Notes under the pieces: model-generated
Told to the model about the DNA's origin: nothing
The model's input: only the letters and a program-made list of their open reading frames with translations
The model's database searches: none
Translations under genes and position numbers: made by a program
Shown here: piece by piece, positions 11,646 through 23,560 of the stretch
How positions within the stretch are numbered: the stretch's first letter is position 1
Layout of the letters: each line of letters starts with the position of its first letter
From: Amblyornis subalaris
Taxonomy: Eukaryota; Chordata; Aves; Passeriformes; Ptilonorhynchidae
Assembly: GCA_018881555.1 (NCBI GenBank)
Contig: JACAXG010000014.1
Span: 4,606,697 to 4,670,696 of the forward strand
Direction: 5' to 3'
DNA length: 64,000 nucleotides

Positions 11646-14236
11646 AACTGTTTTCACGAGAGGGATGGGGTGGTGCTGATTCTGGTAATGTGTAGACTCT
11701 GTGTGAAATACTCTTAACAGATTTCTCGTGGGGTCTTGTTCAGTTGGAAACCTGCATGGAGAGTGCTTGCCTGCCCTTCCTTTCCATGGAGATCCAAACA
11801 CAGGGGAAGAGATGCTTGGATGCTTGGATGTAACCCACAATTAGAAAGCACTGCTGGTCCTGTAGTTTAGGCATGGTCTGTCTTAAATCCGCTCAGACGG
11901 ACAAGCAATGGAAGGCAGCCCTACTCTCTGCCAAGCTAATTTGGAGAATTAATCTGAAAGCTGTTTTAAAGATGCTTTCAGAGGTCACTAATAATATCCA
12001 TTCATCCAGTTACACTTTGTCTTCTCCATCATCTCAGAGACTCATGTGGAAGACAAGCTCCTGATGAAAGCATAGGTCAATTTGCACTTCTCTTCCTCCA
12101 GGAAGAGCTCAGCTAAAACCACTCAACTACAAAACTCATTCAGCCTCCCCTGGACAAGGCATTATTAAGGTTCATTANTTTCTCCAATCACAGTCACAAT
12201 CCCCACAAAATCGGTGTTGGAGGGATGCCACAGGGCATATAGGCATGTGTCCACTGTCCTTGGATTTTTCCCCTGATTTTTCTTTTTCAGCCTCTCAACC
12301 TGGTCCCTAGTCCCTGCCCTTCCTGTGTGCAGTGGTCCTGCAGAAGAAAATTCCCCTTAACTGTTAACTTTAGGGGAGGAGGCATCAAGGAGGAATTCAT
12401 TCTCTTCCTCAACGCTGCCAAAACAATCCCCTCTGTTTCCCACCCTACTGCAAGTGAAGACAGCAGAGGTCCTTGGGAAAATCCACGGCTCTTGTAGTGC
12501 CAGGTGCAGCACTGGCCAGTTGTTACAAGGAAAAGTGTTGCACAAAAGTGGGATATTTCATTTCTGTTTCTATCTAGATAATAATTTTTAACAAAGGACA
12601 AACTCCCCAGAACTGTTTGCTGAATCACAAATCACACTTAGCTTGGATGATTCTTAGAATATTCGCTGTATTTCTCTCCTTAGAGGTTCATATTTATCAC
12701 ATCTCACTCTTAAAATATTTTTATTTAAGGAACAATGCTGTCACCGTGTCCTTTTTGCAAACTGACACAAGGCAGTGGAAGGAAGGCTGCCTTTCCCTTG
12801 CAGATAAATGGCTAATGCTGAGGATGCCTTTTGAAGCACACAGTTGACCACGGCCACCCACCAGGCACAGATCAGTTCTGATTCCCTCCATGCACGGATC
12901 AATCCTTAGGCTTTATGTTTCCTGGAAATCTGTATGACATCTTTAGATTGCAGAGAAGGTCACCACCGCATTCCTTGCCTCAGATGATGAGTTTCTAGGC
13001 TTGATTCATGCTGACTTCTATCGAAAAGGAATATAAAATAGAATTGTAACTGGCCCGATAGAAAAAAAATAAATGAAGTAAAACAAATCATTCTTTTTTT
13101 CTGCTCTGATGCTGGCAATAAACATCCCTGTAGCTGTGAAATGCAAATGAGTCAGGGCTTTCACTCCCTGACAGCAGACATCACATCACCAGAGAGATGG
13201 CCTTGAGATCCCTGCCAGTCGCAGGCACAAGGCATCCCTATGGCAACTGAAGCAGAGTAACACTGGGAAAAGGCTTGTTTAATATGCTCCAGCAGCTGAA
13301 AATCAGAGAAGAGTCAGCACCACAGGAGCAGCCTGGCTTCTGCAGATCACATCAAGGGCTTTGTCCCCCACAGGCAAGAAGGGCTGCTAGCAGGTGACAA
13401 TTCAGCTGAGCTGTGGGGATACACCTCTGGATGTCTCGTGGTCCTGGACCTTGATTATCATGCCCCAGAGTCTGACTACACCACACAGTGACCTTAATCT
13501 GGCCCAGACACACAAATTTCCTTCCCATGGAAAGGAAAATACAGNGAAAAGCCTGGAATTTGGGCACTGAGCTGACAACACACCCAGGCTGAGGAGCTGT
13601 CTGAATGCTGTGAAACACTTACTCTTCCTTCCAGGCATAAAACTGCTTCCAACGTGTCCTTTTACAGTCTGCTTTCCACCCCATTGATACAGGCCTTTGC
13701 AGAACAATGCTAAAAGCTGAAATGCTTCAGAATCTGAGAATTTATTCCTGAGCTGGAAAAGAGCATTTATGGGGTCAAGCAGAGCAGCCAAAATCTGNTC
13801 TGAACTTCGTGTTCATAGAGGTTGCTGTCAAGAGAACCAGAAGATTGGTCCCACCATGTGATGCCACCACTCTTCAGAGAATAAAGGTCTGACTTTTTTC
13901 CTCATCCTTCCAAGTTTTACAGCCAGTAATTGCTCTATGGATTGATTTTTCCGTACCTCCACTNGAATATTGAACCTCAGGCATCTATAGGGAGCCACTA
14001 TTTTTTCAGCATCCTCCTCTAATTCTTTATTGTTCATTAGTAATGATCATAGAAAACATGAGCTTCATGAAAAGTAGGAGTAAAATAGAAAAGCTGACAT
14101 GTAAGAAGCAAAAATGATGGACAAGAATTAATTAAACTCCCATAGGAAAACTGGTATTTGGTCTGAATATTCTAAATGGAGGTTTCAATAAGGCAGGGGC
14201 TTAAATTTACCATTGTGTTTCAGTCTTAATAGTTAT
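11646..14236. other. Non-coding stretch, no gene recognised
   Basis: No recognisable exon or repeat was found. A minus-strand frame of 129 codons at 13,402-13,791 contains an unresolved base and resembles no family I know. The sequence is otherwise ordinary AT-rich, CpG-poor DNA. Confidence 0.6.
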
Positions 14237-14356
14237 AGAAATGATAGTTACATTAGTAATAAATAATAATAGTATTTATAACAATATAACCAATACATAT
14301 GTAATTAATATGCTTTTATTGTAATACATTAATATATAACAATGTAGTAAATATTA
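14237..14356. repeat. AT-rich low-complexity tract
   Basis: The tract is almost entirely A and T, with repeated AATAATA, TATAAC and ATTAATAT words. No exact tandem period is visible. It lies about 50 bases before an A-rich purine tract. The pair resembles matrix-attachment or easily unwound DNA, but that is inference from composition. Confidence 0.7.
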
Positions 14357-14406
14357 ACAGGGAATTAGCTGTAGAGAAGACAAGTTTTATTAGGAGAAAA
14401 AGCTCC

Positions 14407-14468
14407 TAAAAAAAGAAAAAAAAAGGAAGAAAAAAAGAAGAATAATGAAGAAAACAGAAGAAAAAAAT
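14407..14468 (+). repeat. A-rich/GA-rich low-complexity tract
   Basis: A plus-strand purine run of A with interspersed G (AAAAAGAAAAAAAAAGG-like words) covers about 60 bases with only a few T or C. It could be decayed poly(A) from an old retroposon, but no recognisable element body precedes it. Confidence 0.8.
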
Positions 14469-17456
14469 CCAGCCAGCTGAAGTATTTGTAGCAGTTTAAA
14501 ATCAAGCAGTGAGATGAGAAGTGATCACCCCTGCGGCTCTGGAGCCCTCCCCCTGCTCCCAGCTCAGCTCCACTCTCTGCAAGCAGCAAGAAATCNCAGA
14601 GAAATTCTGACTGGCCAATAACAGGAGCGGCTGAGAAGAAAGAAGTGAGTTAGGTAAGGAGTCCAGACACATTCCCAAAGGAAGNGGAGCACCAAAGTAA
14701 GTAATCTGCAGTGAATCGCCAGCCGGAGCCACCATGGAAAGTTTATTATCTGATAGCTACAAGTGTTGGGGAGGGACTGGATCACCAGAGGACATCTGCA
14801 CAGTGTTTTCATCAGCCTAATTGTGCCAACACTAACATCAGCCAACAGGAACTGAGCTCAGTGCATTAAATAAACTTGCCACTATTAACCTGTTAAAACT
14901 CTCCGAGTGCTCGGCGGAGCCAAGGCCTCCCTCAGCCCACCTGGAGCAGCACGGGGCACCAGCGACCAGATTAGCCCTCCTAATCCGTGTATTGTGGCAG
15001 CTGGTAATGAGACACACAGCTTTCCACTGCTCCTCATTCACCCCTTCTCAGTGACGGTTTTCAGTCCCCGCTGCCTCATGGAAAGCTCTCCTGAAGTCAC
15101 TCCAGTGCCTCTTGTGACTTCATTTCCTCGCAGACTGGAAATGGCGATTGCCAGTGGCNGTGTCGCGGCGGCGTCTGAGGCTGTGTCCCCAGAGGTGACC
15201 GTGGCTCTCCAGCCTGCAGGCTCCAGGCCAGCTCACCAACACGGGACACCAGCAGATGAAACTCCAGAGATTTTTCCCAGCTGGAGGCTCTCATTTCTCA
15301 TGGGAGAGGTGCTCATCTCCATGGCTTTTGTACACGTACCTAAAGGTGCATCCTTTGCCATGATCTGCCAACCCTCCTCTTGTTTCAGTGAGCAGAGAAG
15401 GTNTGCTCACCGGGAACGGGGAATTAGGCTTTCCTGGAAGTGTGATTTTTCCTTTTTATCTCTAATTGTTGGCCTATAATAAAGACAAAAGATGTCTTTC
15501 TTCCAATGGCAGACCACAGAGCTCTGCTGTAAGGTGAGGGCAAAGAAGAAAATGGAGCTTCTCTGGAGTAATTAGTCTGCCATGCCATGTATACCTGTTA
15601 AAATTCAGTTCNGTGGTGCCAGAGGTGCAGGAGAGTCACACACCATTCAAAGGGAAGCTTTGGTCTGAGGACCAGGTGGGACCAAATTTGCTGTCCGAGA
15701 CTAACTTTGTTGTTTGGGACATTAAGTAGAGAGGGAAATAGACAAGGAGGAGAAGTAAATATTGAATCTGACTTCATTGTCCTTCCCAGAGAAACAGCCT
15801 CCTCTGTGGCCAGGACTGGCACAGGCAACTTCCTCCCTGAGTCTTGGTTTTCTTGGCAAAAGNTGCTTATTTTATTGCGTAATTTTTCTCCCAATGGGTC
15901 CAATCCCTGACTTGTTTNAAAAGTATTTGGCAATCTCTTCCTCATCACCCTTTTGGTTGCCTCTGTGTTCTGGGGCTGCCTGTGGGGTGGTGCATTGCTG
16001 CTGGGTGACATTTGCAGACACTTTACTGTCAGGAACAGGAGCCACAATGATTTCCTGGGGTGAAACTTCCCGCTAATCTCTGTGTGTCTGTGTTTGTGGA
16101 AGTGTTGTTTCTTATTTTTCTTTGGCTTTCATGTGATGTCCCAGCTGTCCCAAATTACATCANCATCAGTTATTCCCTCTACAGACAGCTCTGCTGCTCC
16201 TATCTCAGGGCTGGGGCTGTGGAGTTTCTAATGGTCTTGCCCCAGATTCAAATACTTGATCCAAGCCCATCATCTCTTGAAATCGAGGGTTATCTCTGAT
16301 GATAATTTTGTCAAACAGTAAGAATACAGGAACAGCAGCATCTGGGCTGTATCTGCAGGTGACAAGTTTCACAGTTTATTTAATCCCTTTAAGTGAGGCT
16401 TCAAGATAAAATTTTCATTTTCCTTGCAAAAATGTTCCTGTAAAGGATATCTTTTATTCCTCATTTGACCAGGGCTCTTGTGAAACAAGNGTGGTGCTGT
16501 GGGAGACCAAGATCAGATAACAATGGGCAAAAGCAAAGATTTTTTACATTGTGTGGTGTTCAGCAAAATGCAGAGAAAGTCGAGTACGAGTGATGGATGC
16601 TCCGCGTGAGCAGGGCTGCTGAGCTGACAGCAATCCTGGAGACTGCCTTCCAGAGCAGCTAACCTACAAAAAGACTTTAAATTGGATGAAAGACTCAGTT
16701 CCCAGCAGGAAAATAAGAGGTCCCTTTCAGAGCTTGATTCACTGGATGTGTCTATATTTAAATGATAAATCAAAATGACAGTATTTTATATTTATATATA
16801 CCATATGTGTCTAATTTATACCAAATCTAATGTGGGGAAATCAGTGAAAACAATGACATTTTATTTTTTGATGTTTGCAATTTACCAGACTGGTAAAACC
16901 CAGTTTCCAATGTTCTACCACTTTGCCCCAGATCTCTTCCCATTCGACCACATTAGTCCCCACAAAACTCCCCATTAACCCACATGAAACCCCTTTTCTC
17001 AGCCACAAACCTGAGGAGCCCCTGAGGCTCATTCCAAGACCCAGACTAAATCACACAGATATCAGAAGTCACCTCCTTGATGAATTATCTAGNTGAGAGA
17101 TTCATGCAATTAAGACAAGGTGTATTAGGAAAGGAGAAAAGGGTCAGTTTTGGAAAGCCAGAACAGAGATGCTCTGGGTTTGTGTTGTTTGAGCACAGTA
17201 TGGCTGCAGTATTTTGAACATCNATGAAACTGCTGAATCTTAAAGAAAACACTGAGCTGGTGGCTGGAAGTGGTGGAGGAAGTGCACAATACACTTCAGC
17301 ACTCGCAGCCAGTAACCCACATGTCCACCTTCAGCTGTGCTGTCCCTCGCAAAGCTGTCTGGATGTGCTGTGTGTCATGAAGAAAAAAAAAAAACATACA
17401 TATTCAATAATAGAATATATAATTCACTTTTTTTCCATGTGCAGACAGGTTAGTCC
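14469..17456. other. Non-coding stretch with unassigned open frames
   Basis: The stretch 14,907-15,479 is open for 190 codons on the plus strand in a mildly GC-rich patch (14,900-15,250 has several CpGs). The protein is low in recognisable features and contains unresolved bases. A minus-strand frame of 149 codons lies at 15,598-16,047 with two unresolved codons. Neither has convincing splice sites or family similarity. An AT-rich patch lies at about 16,780-16,810. Confidence 0.55.
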
Positions 17457-17514
17457 AGAATTAGGAAAGTAAGTTGAGATGTTCTAGAATTAGGAAAGTA
17501 AGTTGAGATGTTCT
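17457..17514 (+). repeat. Perfect tandem duplication, 2 x 29 bp
   Basis: The 29-base unit beginning AGAATTAGGAAAGTAAG occurs twice without mismatch at 17,457-17,485 and 17,486-17,514. The second copy runs straight into a CR1 3' end, and the end of each unit (GTTGAGATGTTCT) seems to be the start of that CR1 piece. Perfect identity suggests a recent replication-slippage event. Confidence 0.9.
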
Positions 17515-17563
17515 AGATGATATTTAAGGTCCCTTCCAACCCAAGCCGTTCTGTGATTCTGTG
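17501..17563 (+). mobile_element. CR1 LINE 3' end, short fragment
   Basis: The segment carries the hallmark CR1 3' tail: TAGATGATATTTAAGGTCCC, then TTCCAACCCAAGC, and finally TTCTGTGATTCTGTG, the short repeat with which CR1 elements end. Only the last ~60 bases are present, as is usual for 5'-truncated CR1 copies. It has no coding capacity. Confidence 0.85.
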
Positions 17564-19708
17564 TTCAAGTCTGCCAGAGTGAGCTGGTAGTAACGTGATG
17601 AGGGCTAAAAACTGCCTGGGATAAAAATATAAACTGCCTTTCACTCTATCCTTCCAGGAGCCAAGGCAGGCTGGGGGGAAAGCTGCGATGATCAAGTGCA
17701 AGCCAACAAGAAGCTGTCGAATGAGAGCTGTTCCATGGCTGTGCTCCTTTATAATTATGGCTTCATGGTTTTTATCTTCTGCAGAGCTACAATGGTTTTT
17801 CTATGAGAAGAACACATCAGCCTGGAACCAAGAGCCCAGAGAACAGCAAACACCGTGGTGACAGCACTGACTGTTCTGAATACAAACTACATTTTTGCTT
17901 TGATTGCAGGTCAAATTGTGAGAAGTAGTTCAGGTCATTCCTCTTTGTGTCTGGATGATTCTTCCATTTTTAGCCAGCTGTTGGCCTTCCCATTTCCATG
18001 GAAGAGTTGCTACGACAGAAATGTCTTCTGTAGCATATTTCAGACTCGCTGTCACTGCTGCCTCTGCAGTGTGTCACTTGCAGTCCATCGTTCCCGTGTT
18101 TTCCTTCCCCATCCTGAGACTTTTCCTGACAGAGATGAAGTGGTGAATTTGATGAGCCAAATCCGTTTTTTTAACAGACACCAGTGTCATGACTGTCATC
18201 CATTTCTGCTGAGTGTTATCGAAACCAAGGAATTTCTTTGAATTCTCAGTCCTCAGACCTTTCTATGCACATTGTTTTCTCCACTTAATAACACAACAAA
18301 AGCCTCAGCACCCTCAACTGCCATTATGGCAATGGCACTTTTAATTAAGAAGAGAGTTCACTGCTGCATCAGTAGGAAAAAAACAAGAAAAAAGCTTGTT
18401 TTCTTAATTTGATATGTGTGTGGGATTTTGTTTTATGAATTTAGGCCAACGAGCTCTCCTTTTTTGCAAGTAGAACTTGCAACACTTACCCTTTATGATG
18501 CTTCTAAATGGAAATATCATACAGGTAATATTCAAAACAAAGATGTTACCAAAAGAGCAAGTATAGATTTTTGTTAATGCTCTTAATTAGAGCCAAAAAA
18601 AGTAGAACATTTCCATTTGAATGACTCATGTTATTAAGTACAGAACTGTATGTTCCCATGACTCAGCAACCTTAGNAAATAAATCATTCGTGGTCCACAG
18701 AGGGAGAGTGGACAGTTTGGTGCTGGGGTTCTTATTTTCAGCAGCTTAATCCTCTGGTGATATAACTGCCATTATTTTTCCATAAATGTTGCTGTTGTCC
18801 CTGCCAGACTCTGTNGAGTGATCAGAGGTGCAAGGGGAAGGGATTCACATGATTGTCCATGATTCATATTAAGACTTGTTTTCCACAGTCTGTTAAAACC
18901 TAGGCCACNTTATGGAAGGCTGAAAACAATTCACACAACACATGTAAACCTTTAGGATCCACAGNGTCCTGCAGCAAGGAGTTCAGTTTATGATGTGAAC
19001 AACATCTTATTCGGTTTAAACCTGGTATCTGCTCACTCTGTATGATACCCATTGCTTCTTAAAGTGATACAATGTGAACAATTGGTTTTTATTTTCCTCC
19101 TGTGTGTCGCTTCAAACTGTAAAGCTCTACTGTACTCCTTAGTCATCTCTCTTGGGACCNAAGAGTCGCAGTTCACTTAATTATTCCATATTTACATCAG
19201 GAGTGGTTGTTAGCACGAGCATATGTGCACACATTCTTCTGCTTATTAGCAGTGAAATTAATTGGGAGATGAGGGATGCCTGAGAACTTGTGCCTCTGTG
19301 GATGTAGTGATTCGGTATCCAAAAGCACACATTNGCTGCTGTGGGTTTAAACTCCTGCAAGATCTGTTATGCAAAGCAGACTGAGAAAAGTGCAGCAGCA
19401 TCACTTATTTACAGCTGCCCTGGCAGCCCCGAGCGCAGCNTTTGGGGAAGCACCAGCTTCTCCCCAGTCAGTAGGGCTGCTCCGTTGTGGGGTGTGTGTT
19501 CCTTCCTGCTGTTACCGTGCAAGTGAGAATCTGGAGAAGGAATAATGCAAGGTTTTTAAACATTAATAATTAATGTGTAAAATGTAGAGTCATCATTTTT
19601 GTTAGTAATTGGTTTCTGGGCTCTATAAAGTCTTCTAAGTGAGGAACATACTGGGTATGAAATCAAATCAAAAAAGGGCATAGGCTGTATCTGACAAATC
19701 AAGCTCAA
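17564..19708. other. Non-coding stretch, no gene recognised
   Basis: An open frame of 128 codons on the plus strand at 17,855-18,241 has no recognisable family features or clear splice sites. From about 18,600 to 19,450 unresolved bases are frequent. The 19,176-19,270 part has homeodomain-like ATTA words and could be regulatory, but I see nothing decisive. Confidence 0.55.
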
Positions 19709-19756
19709 GTACAGGTGTTCTGTTATGTTTCCGTACAGGTGTTCTGTTATGTTTCC
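19709..19756 (+). repeat. Perfect tandem duplication, 2 x 24 bp, followed by (AT)n
   Basis: The unit GTACAGGTGTTCTGTTATGT+TTCC (24 bases) is present twice without mismatch at 19,709-19,732 and 19,733-19,756. A short (AT)n microsatellite follows at about 19,763-19,777. The exact identity indicates a recent duplication, perhaps promoted by the adjacent AT repeat. Confidence 0.9.
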
Positions 19757-19777
19757 GTGTACATATATATATATATA

Positions 19778-22654
19778 AAATCAGGTTTTGGCGAATGCAG
19801 CACAACAGACCAGACTTTGAAGTTGGATACTGAATTGGTTGGAAAAAATACTGGTTTTGGAACTGCTGTGTGCTCAGTTCTAAAGGACTAAGGAAGACAG
19901 TGCAATCTGTGCTGCCCAAACTGTTCCATGTGAACACACACCTTAGGAAGGAGGTGATGGGAGATAGGTCAGCATCAGCAGTGTGTTCCTGGTGGGAACA
20001 AACACCATTGCTCTTTTGCTGCTGGCATGGGACTAGGAAAAGCAGTGCAGAGCTCTGTCAGCCTGTGCAGCCTGTGTGCCATAGTAAATATCCACTAATA
20101 CTCCCATTCCAATGGAAAAATAAAGCCTCTCTGGCTTAGGAAAGAACTTGTTGGCAGCTGTAAATTTGGTTTCATGACTGAGCTGTGTCTCAGCAACTCA
20201 AGAGATGTCGCAGCCTGAGGCTGATGAAAGACCCCTTTTTCCCCACTTACCTTATAACTGTGTAAGTTAAAATAACTGCTTCCTATTCCTCCCACTGATG
20301 ACCCAAGGCTCCTAAAGCGAGTGGCACCTCTTGCTCCCCTCCACTGCAGACTCTGCTGTTGCCAAGCTCAGACTATTAGTCTGTCTTCTCTAATGAGACA
20401 CTTCAGAGGAAGGGGAAGAACACAAAGCAGCTGCTAGCATGAAATAACTTTGCAATAGCTGCTTCCTGACCCTGGTGAGCATAGCTGGGTTTGAGGTATT
20501 CGGCAGAAAAGCTTGTGGATCTGGAAGAACAACTGCTTCTGCATCATCTGATCTACATCCATCTACATCATCTGAAAAACTAAAATTCTTTGTATTGTGC
20601 CCCACTACAGCTACTGGCAGTACCTGGAGGTCAGAGCNGTGGTACAATGCTGGAGGTGAACTCCTGTTTCGTGGTAGTTAATATTGAGGAAAAAACAATG
20701 CTATAAACAAACCAGCATCCATGGCAACACGGCCATTCACTCTCGAACTTCTCAAAACAGGAATGATTAATTTAACCTTTCTCTTTGGCTTCTTTTTTTT
20801 TTTTTTTGGCTTTTTTATATTATAAAAGCTTACATAGGCAGATGTGTGTGTGTTCTGGCAATTAGTAATCAGCTGAGTCAGAGGTCTTTAAGGGAGCTTG
20901 TAATGAAGCACGAGGAAGGATCTTCCTGTTTCACATTTAATTTCTTGAATCCAGAGTGCACTCTGAATTGCTCAGCACAGCAGCTTTGGCTTTAGGGGGC
21001 TGTACCAAGCAGATCCATGCAGCTGTTTCTAAGGAAATGCTTTTCCTATTGCCTTTAACAGTTAAAAACGAGGCAGTGGAGTGTTCATTTGCTGGAGTAC
21101 CTGAGTGTGTAAGTCACTCAAGTCTGATCTGGTGACACTTTCCCCCAGGGAGGGTGTTACCAGTCTGTTTATATGGTCCCTACAACTAGACCTGCTCACT
21201 GCATTTGTCCTGTTTTTGAGTAACAAATGAGGACAAAGATCAACCAGTTGATGTTGGGAATAGGAAGTGAATATGTACTGATGGGTCATAGCTTAATTCC
21301 TGATCCTTTCCGAGTTCTTAGGTAGGCTCCTTGGCTGCAAACCAGACAAAAACATCAGGGAAGATTTNCTTGCAAATGCTCCACTTCTGTGGCATTATAT
21401 CAGGAAAATAAGGGTACAAGACTCTTCAAGTGAGGGTCTTATTCCAAGAGATAAGCATTTGGGGTCCACGATGCGGATTCACACCTCCAAGTGCACTAAC
21501 ACCACAATAGCTGAAAGTGCTAGCAAAGCTAATGGCAATACTGCAGATATCTGAGACTAATTTGAAGAACCCACTTTTTGGGAGGTTAAAGATCTGCATC
21601 CTTGGGTAATTGACAATTATGGAAATTCCTGGATTAAATCTGGGCTCAAGATTTGCGTGTTGCTCTGCACTTCACTGACCAGAATAAGGTAAAAGACAGT
21701 GTGATCAAGTTCATCACTTGGCTCAAAGAGCTTTCACAGTTCCTTACAACCTTTATCGTCCAGGCCTCCTGATCTTGCTCCATCTGCTCCATTCCAGTGA
21801 TATTTTTAGCATCCATTCACTGTACAGTTTTTCCAGTCTGTCTGCCTGACCCTTTGGTTTCCTAACAATGCAACTGCAGTGGAAGTGGTGCATGAGCAAA
21901 GGCTGCCACTGAAGTGGGATTTTTTCCAGCTCCCAGAATAACCCCCAAATTTGACCAATCCTCTCACCTTGGAGCTGTTTTTAACGAGTCAAGCTGGGAG
22001 GTTTTTTTCTGTAAGGTTCTGTTAACCTAGAAATGGCTGCAGCTCAGCTTTGAAGTTAACACTTCATTAAGATTAATTGGGGAAGTTCACACCTCTGCTG
22101 GGAGTTTGTCTAGCAGACTGTGAGACAGGAGAGGGCTGATTTCCACGCCGATGCCTGGCTTTGTAGCTGTAAAAGCGAGGGCAGGGACTGGCTCCAAGAA
22201 CAGTGCAAGAGCTGAAAAACGACCCGGCTTGCACAGCTGGGCTGCTCTGCTCCTGAACTTACCACAGGGGATGGATGCTGATCGCAGCTGCCTTGAACTT
22301 GCACTACAGTTTCAGGTGCCAACCTCGGGACACAAATGACTGGGGATATAGGATTAAACCTTACGTTACTGGTGGTGGATGAACACAGAGGTAAATTTTT
22401 CCATTTGTCTACTGCTGCCTGGTATGAGCTGGAGATTATTCACCAAAAGGAGGGGAAGGGAAATGGAGGTGGCCCCTGCTGACCCGTGGGCTGTGTCCAG
22501 TGCTCTGTGTCCATGGAGAGGTCTCCAGGAGGACGCGGGGGTAGGAATGGCTGTGTAAATCTGTCTCTTCCCCTTCTGTCAGGCCACATGACGGGAAGAA
22601 AGAACCCTGCAACACGTCAGATCCATCAGAACCAGGAAAGCTGACGCCCTTTTA
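19778..22654. other. Non-coding stretch, no gene recognised
   Basis: A T15 run lies at 20,793-20,807. The segment 20,820-20,960 contains an AATTAGTAATCAGCTGAGTCA word (homeodomain-like ATTA plus an AP-1-like TGAGTCA) and a near-palindromic AGGAAGGATCTTCCT with ETS-like cores, so it might be a regulatory element. No exon is recognised. Confidence 0.5.
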
Positions 22655-22703
22655 GCCTTTTGGACTTGGCTGTGTTAGGTTTAGAGGTGGACTCAATGTT
22701 CTT
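22655..22703 (+). mobile_element. CR1 LINE fragment, plus strand, 3' end missing
   Basis: The words GTGTTAGGTTTAGAGGTGGACTC and ATGTTCTTA follow the order seen just upstream of the 3' end in CR1 elements. The terminal part is absent: the sequence is cut at about 22,703 by the end of another CR1 in the opposite orientation. Confidence 0.5.
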
Positions 22704-22740
22704 AGAATCATTTAGGTTGGGAAAGACCTTTATGAGTCTG
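22704..22740 (-). mobile_element. CR1 LINE 3' end, minus strand, very short
   Basis: AGAATCATTTAGGTTGGGAA followed by AGACCTTTATGAGTC is the reverse complement of the CR1 3' terminus. Only ~37 bases remain. It abuts a plus-strand CR1 fragment tail to tail, which suggests insertion of one element into another. Confidence 0.75.
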
Positions 22741-23022
22741 TGGCAGTGCAGGCAGGTGAGCTGCCAGCCCTGCTGGNAAGGCAGTGGCTTCAGCAGCAAG
22801 GAGGCACAAGTTCTTTTGTTTCCTCAGCTCTGTCTTCTTTCTCCTTGTGATGATTCTCTTGGATAATCACCACAATGTAAATCCTCAGTGGTTGTTTGAG
22901 GTCACATGGTCATTTCNTGATGATTTCTAGGAGACAGACAATTAGATCTGGGCTGATCCCAACTGAAATAGCCTCAAAAAAATGGATGCTTCATCTACAT
23001 GTTATTTCATATGCATGGAGTT

Positions 23023-23155
23023 CACAGAATCACAGAATATGCTGAGCTGGGAGCGACCCACAGGGATCATCAAGTCCAACCCCTTGCCCTGCAGAGCACC
23101 ATCCCTGAGAGTCACACCGTGAGCCCAAGAATCGTACAAACACTTCTTGAACAGA
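23023..23155 (-). mobile_element. CR1 LINE 3' end, minus strand
   Basis: Read from the plus strand, it starts CACAGAATCACAGAATATGC, followed by GAGCTGGGAGCGACCCACAG, then GGATCATCAAGTCCAACCCC and a GAGTCACACCGTGAGCC block. This is the standard reverse-oriented 3' end of a CR1 element. About 130 bases are retained and the 5' part is truncated. The copy is clearly diverged from its relatives and has no coding potential. Confidence 0.9.
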
Positions 23156-23299
23156 CAGCTGTGACCAGTAATGTCTTAAAATCACCAGTGTTTACTTCAG
23201 ATCCCTCTGCTAGAATAGCACAGTGTTACTGATGCTCATACCAGCACTTGGGAAAAGCTGTGTCATGGAGTCCTTTTCCCTTGCCAGGGTATGGAGGAG

Positions 23300-23560
23300 C
23301 AGCACATCGAAGCCATGGCAGCGTTACCTACGGCACGGGAAATNGGTCAGATCTTGCAGTGTGTCGAGGTCCATATTCAGGACAGTCTGTGCCCACACTC
23401 AGTGTTCATTCTGAAGATCAGGCGAGCTGCAGTGTCCTGCAGAAGGCTGCACCCACAGTGAAGTGGCTGGAGCGGGCTCTCCGCTTCAGCCGCGTTTGCC
23501 TCCCGCGGTTCGGACAGCGCCGTGCGCCCCGTAAGATCCGCTCAGCGTGTTGAAGGGGCT
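23300..23560. promoter_or_regulatory. CpG mini-cluster, possible minor promoter or exon
   Basis: Thirteen CpGs fall within about 76 bases (23,472-23,547), a local density comparable with the main island. A looser CpG-bearing shoulder starts near 23,305. A donor-like GTAAGA follows CCCC at 23,530. A plus-strand frame of 101 codons (23,248-23,553) overlaps it, but the protein is not recognisable and is arginine-rich because of the CpGs. This could be the remnant of a promoter, an alternative first exon of the gene 16 kb downstream, or a CpG-rich patch of no function. Confidence 0.3.

Noticed and set aside
14907..15479. Plus-strand open frame of 190 codons
   Set aside because: No family similarity, no clear splice sites, and unresolved codons. 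The mildly GC-rich patch explains its length.
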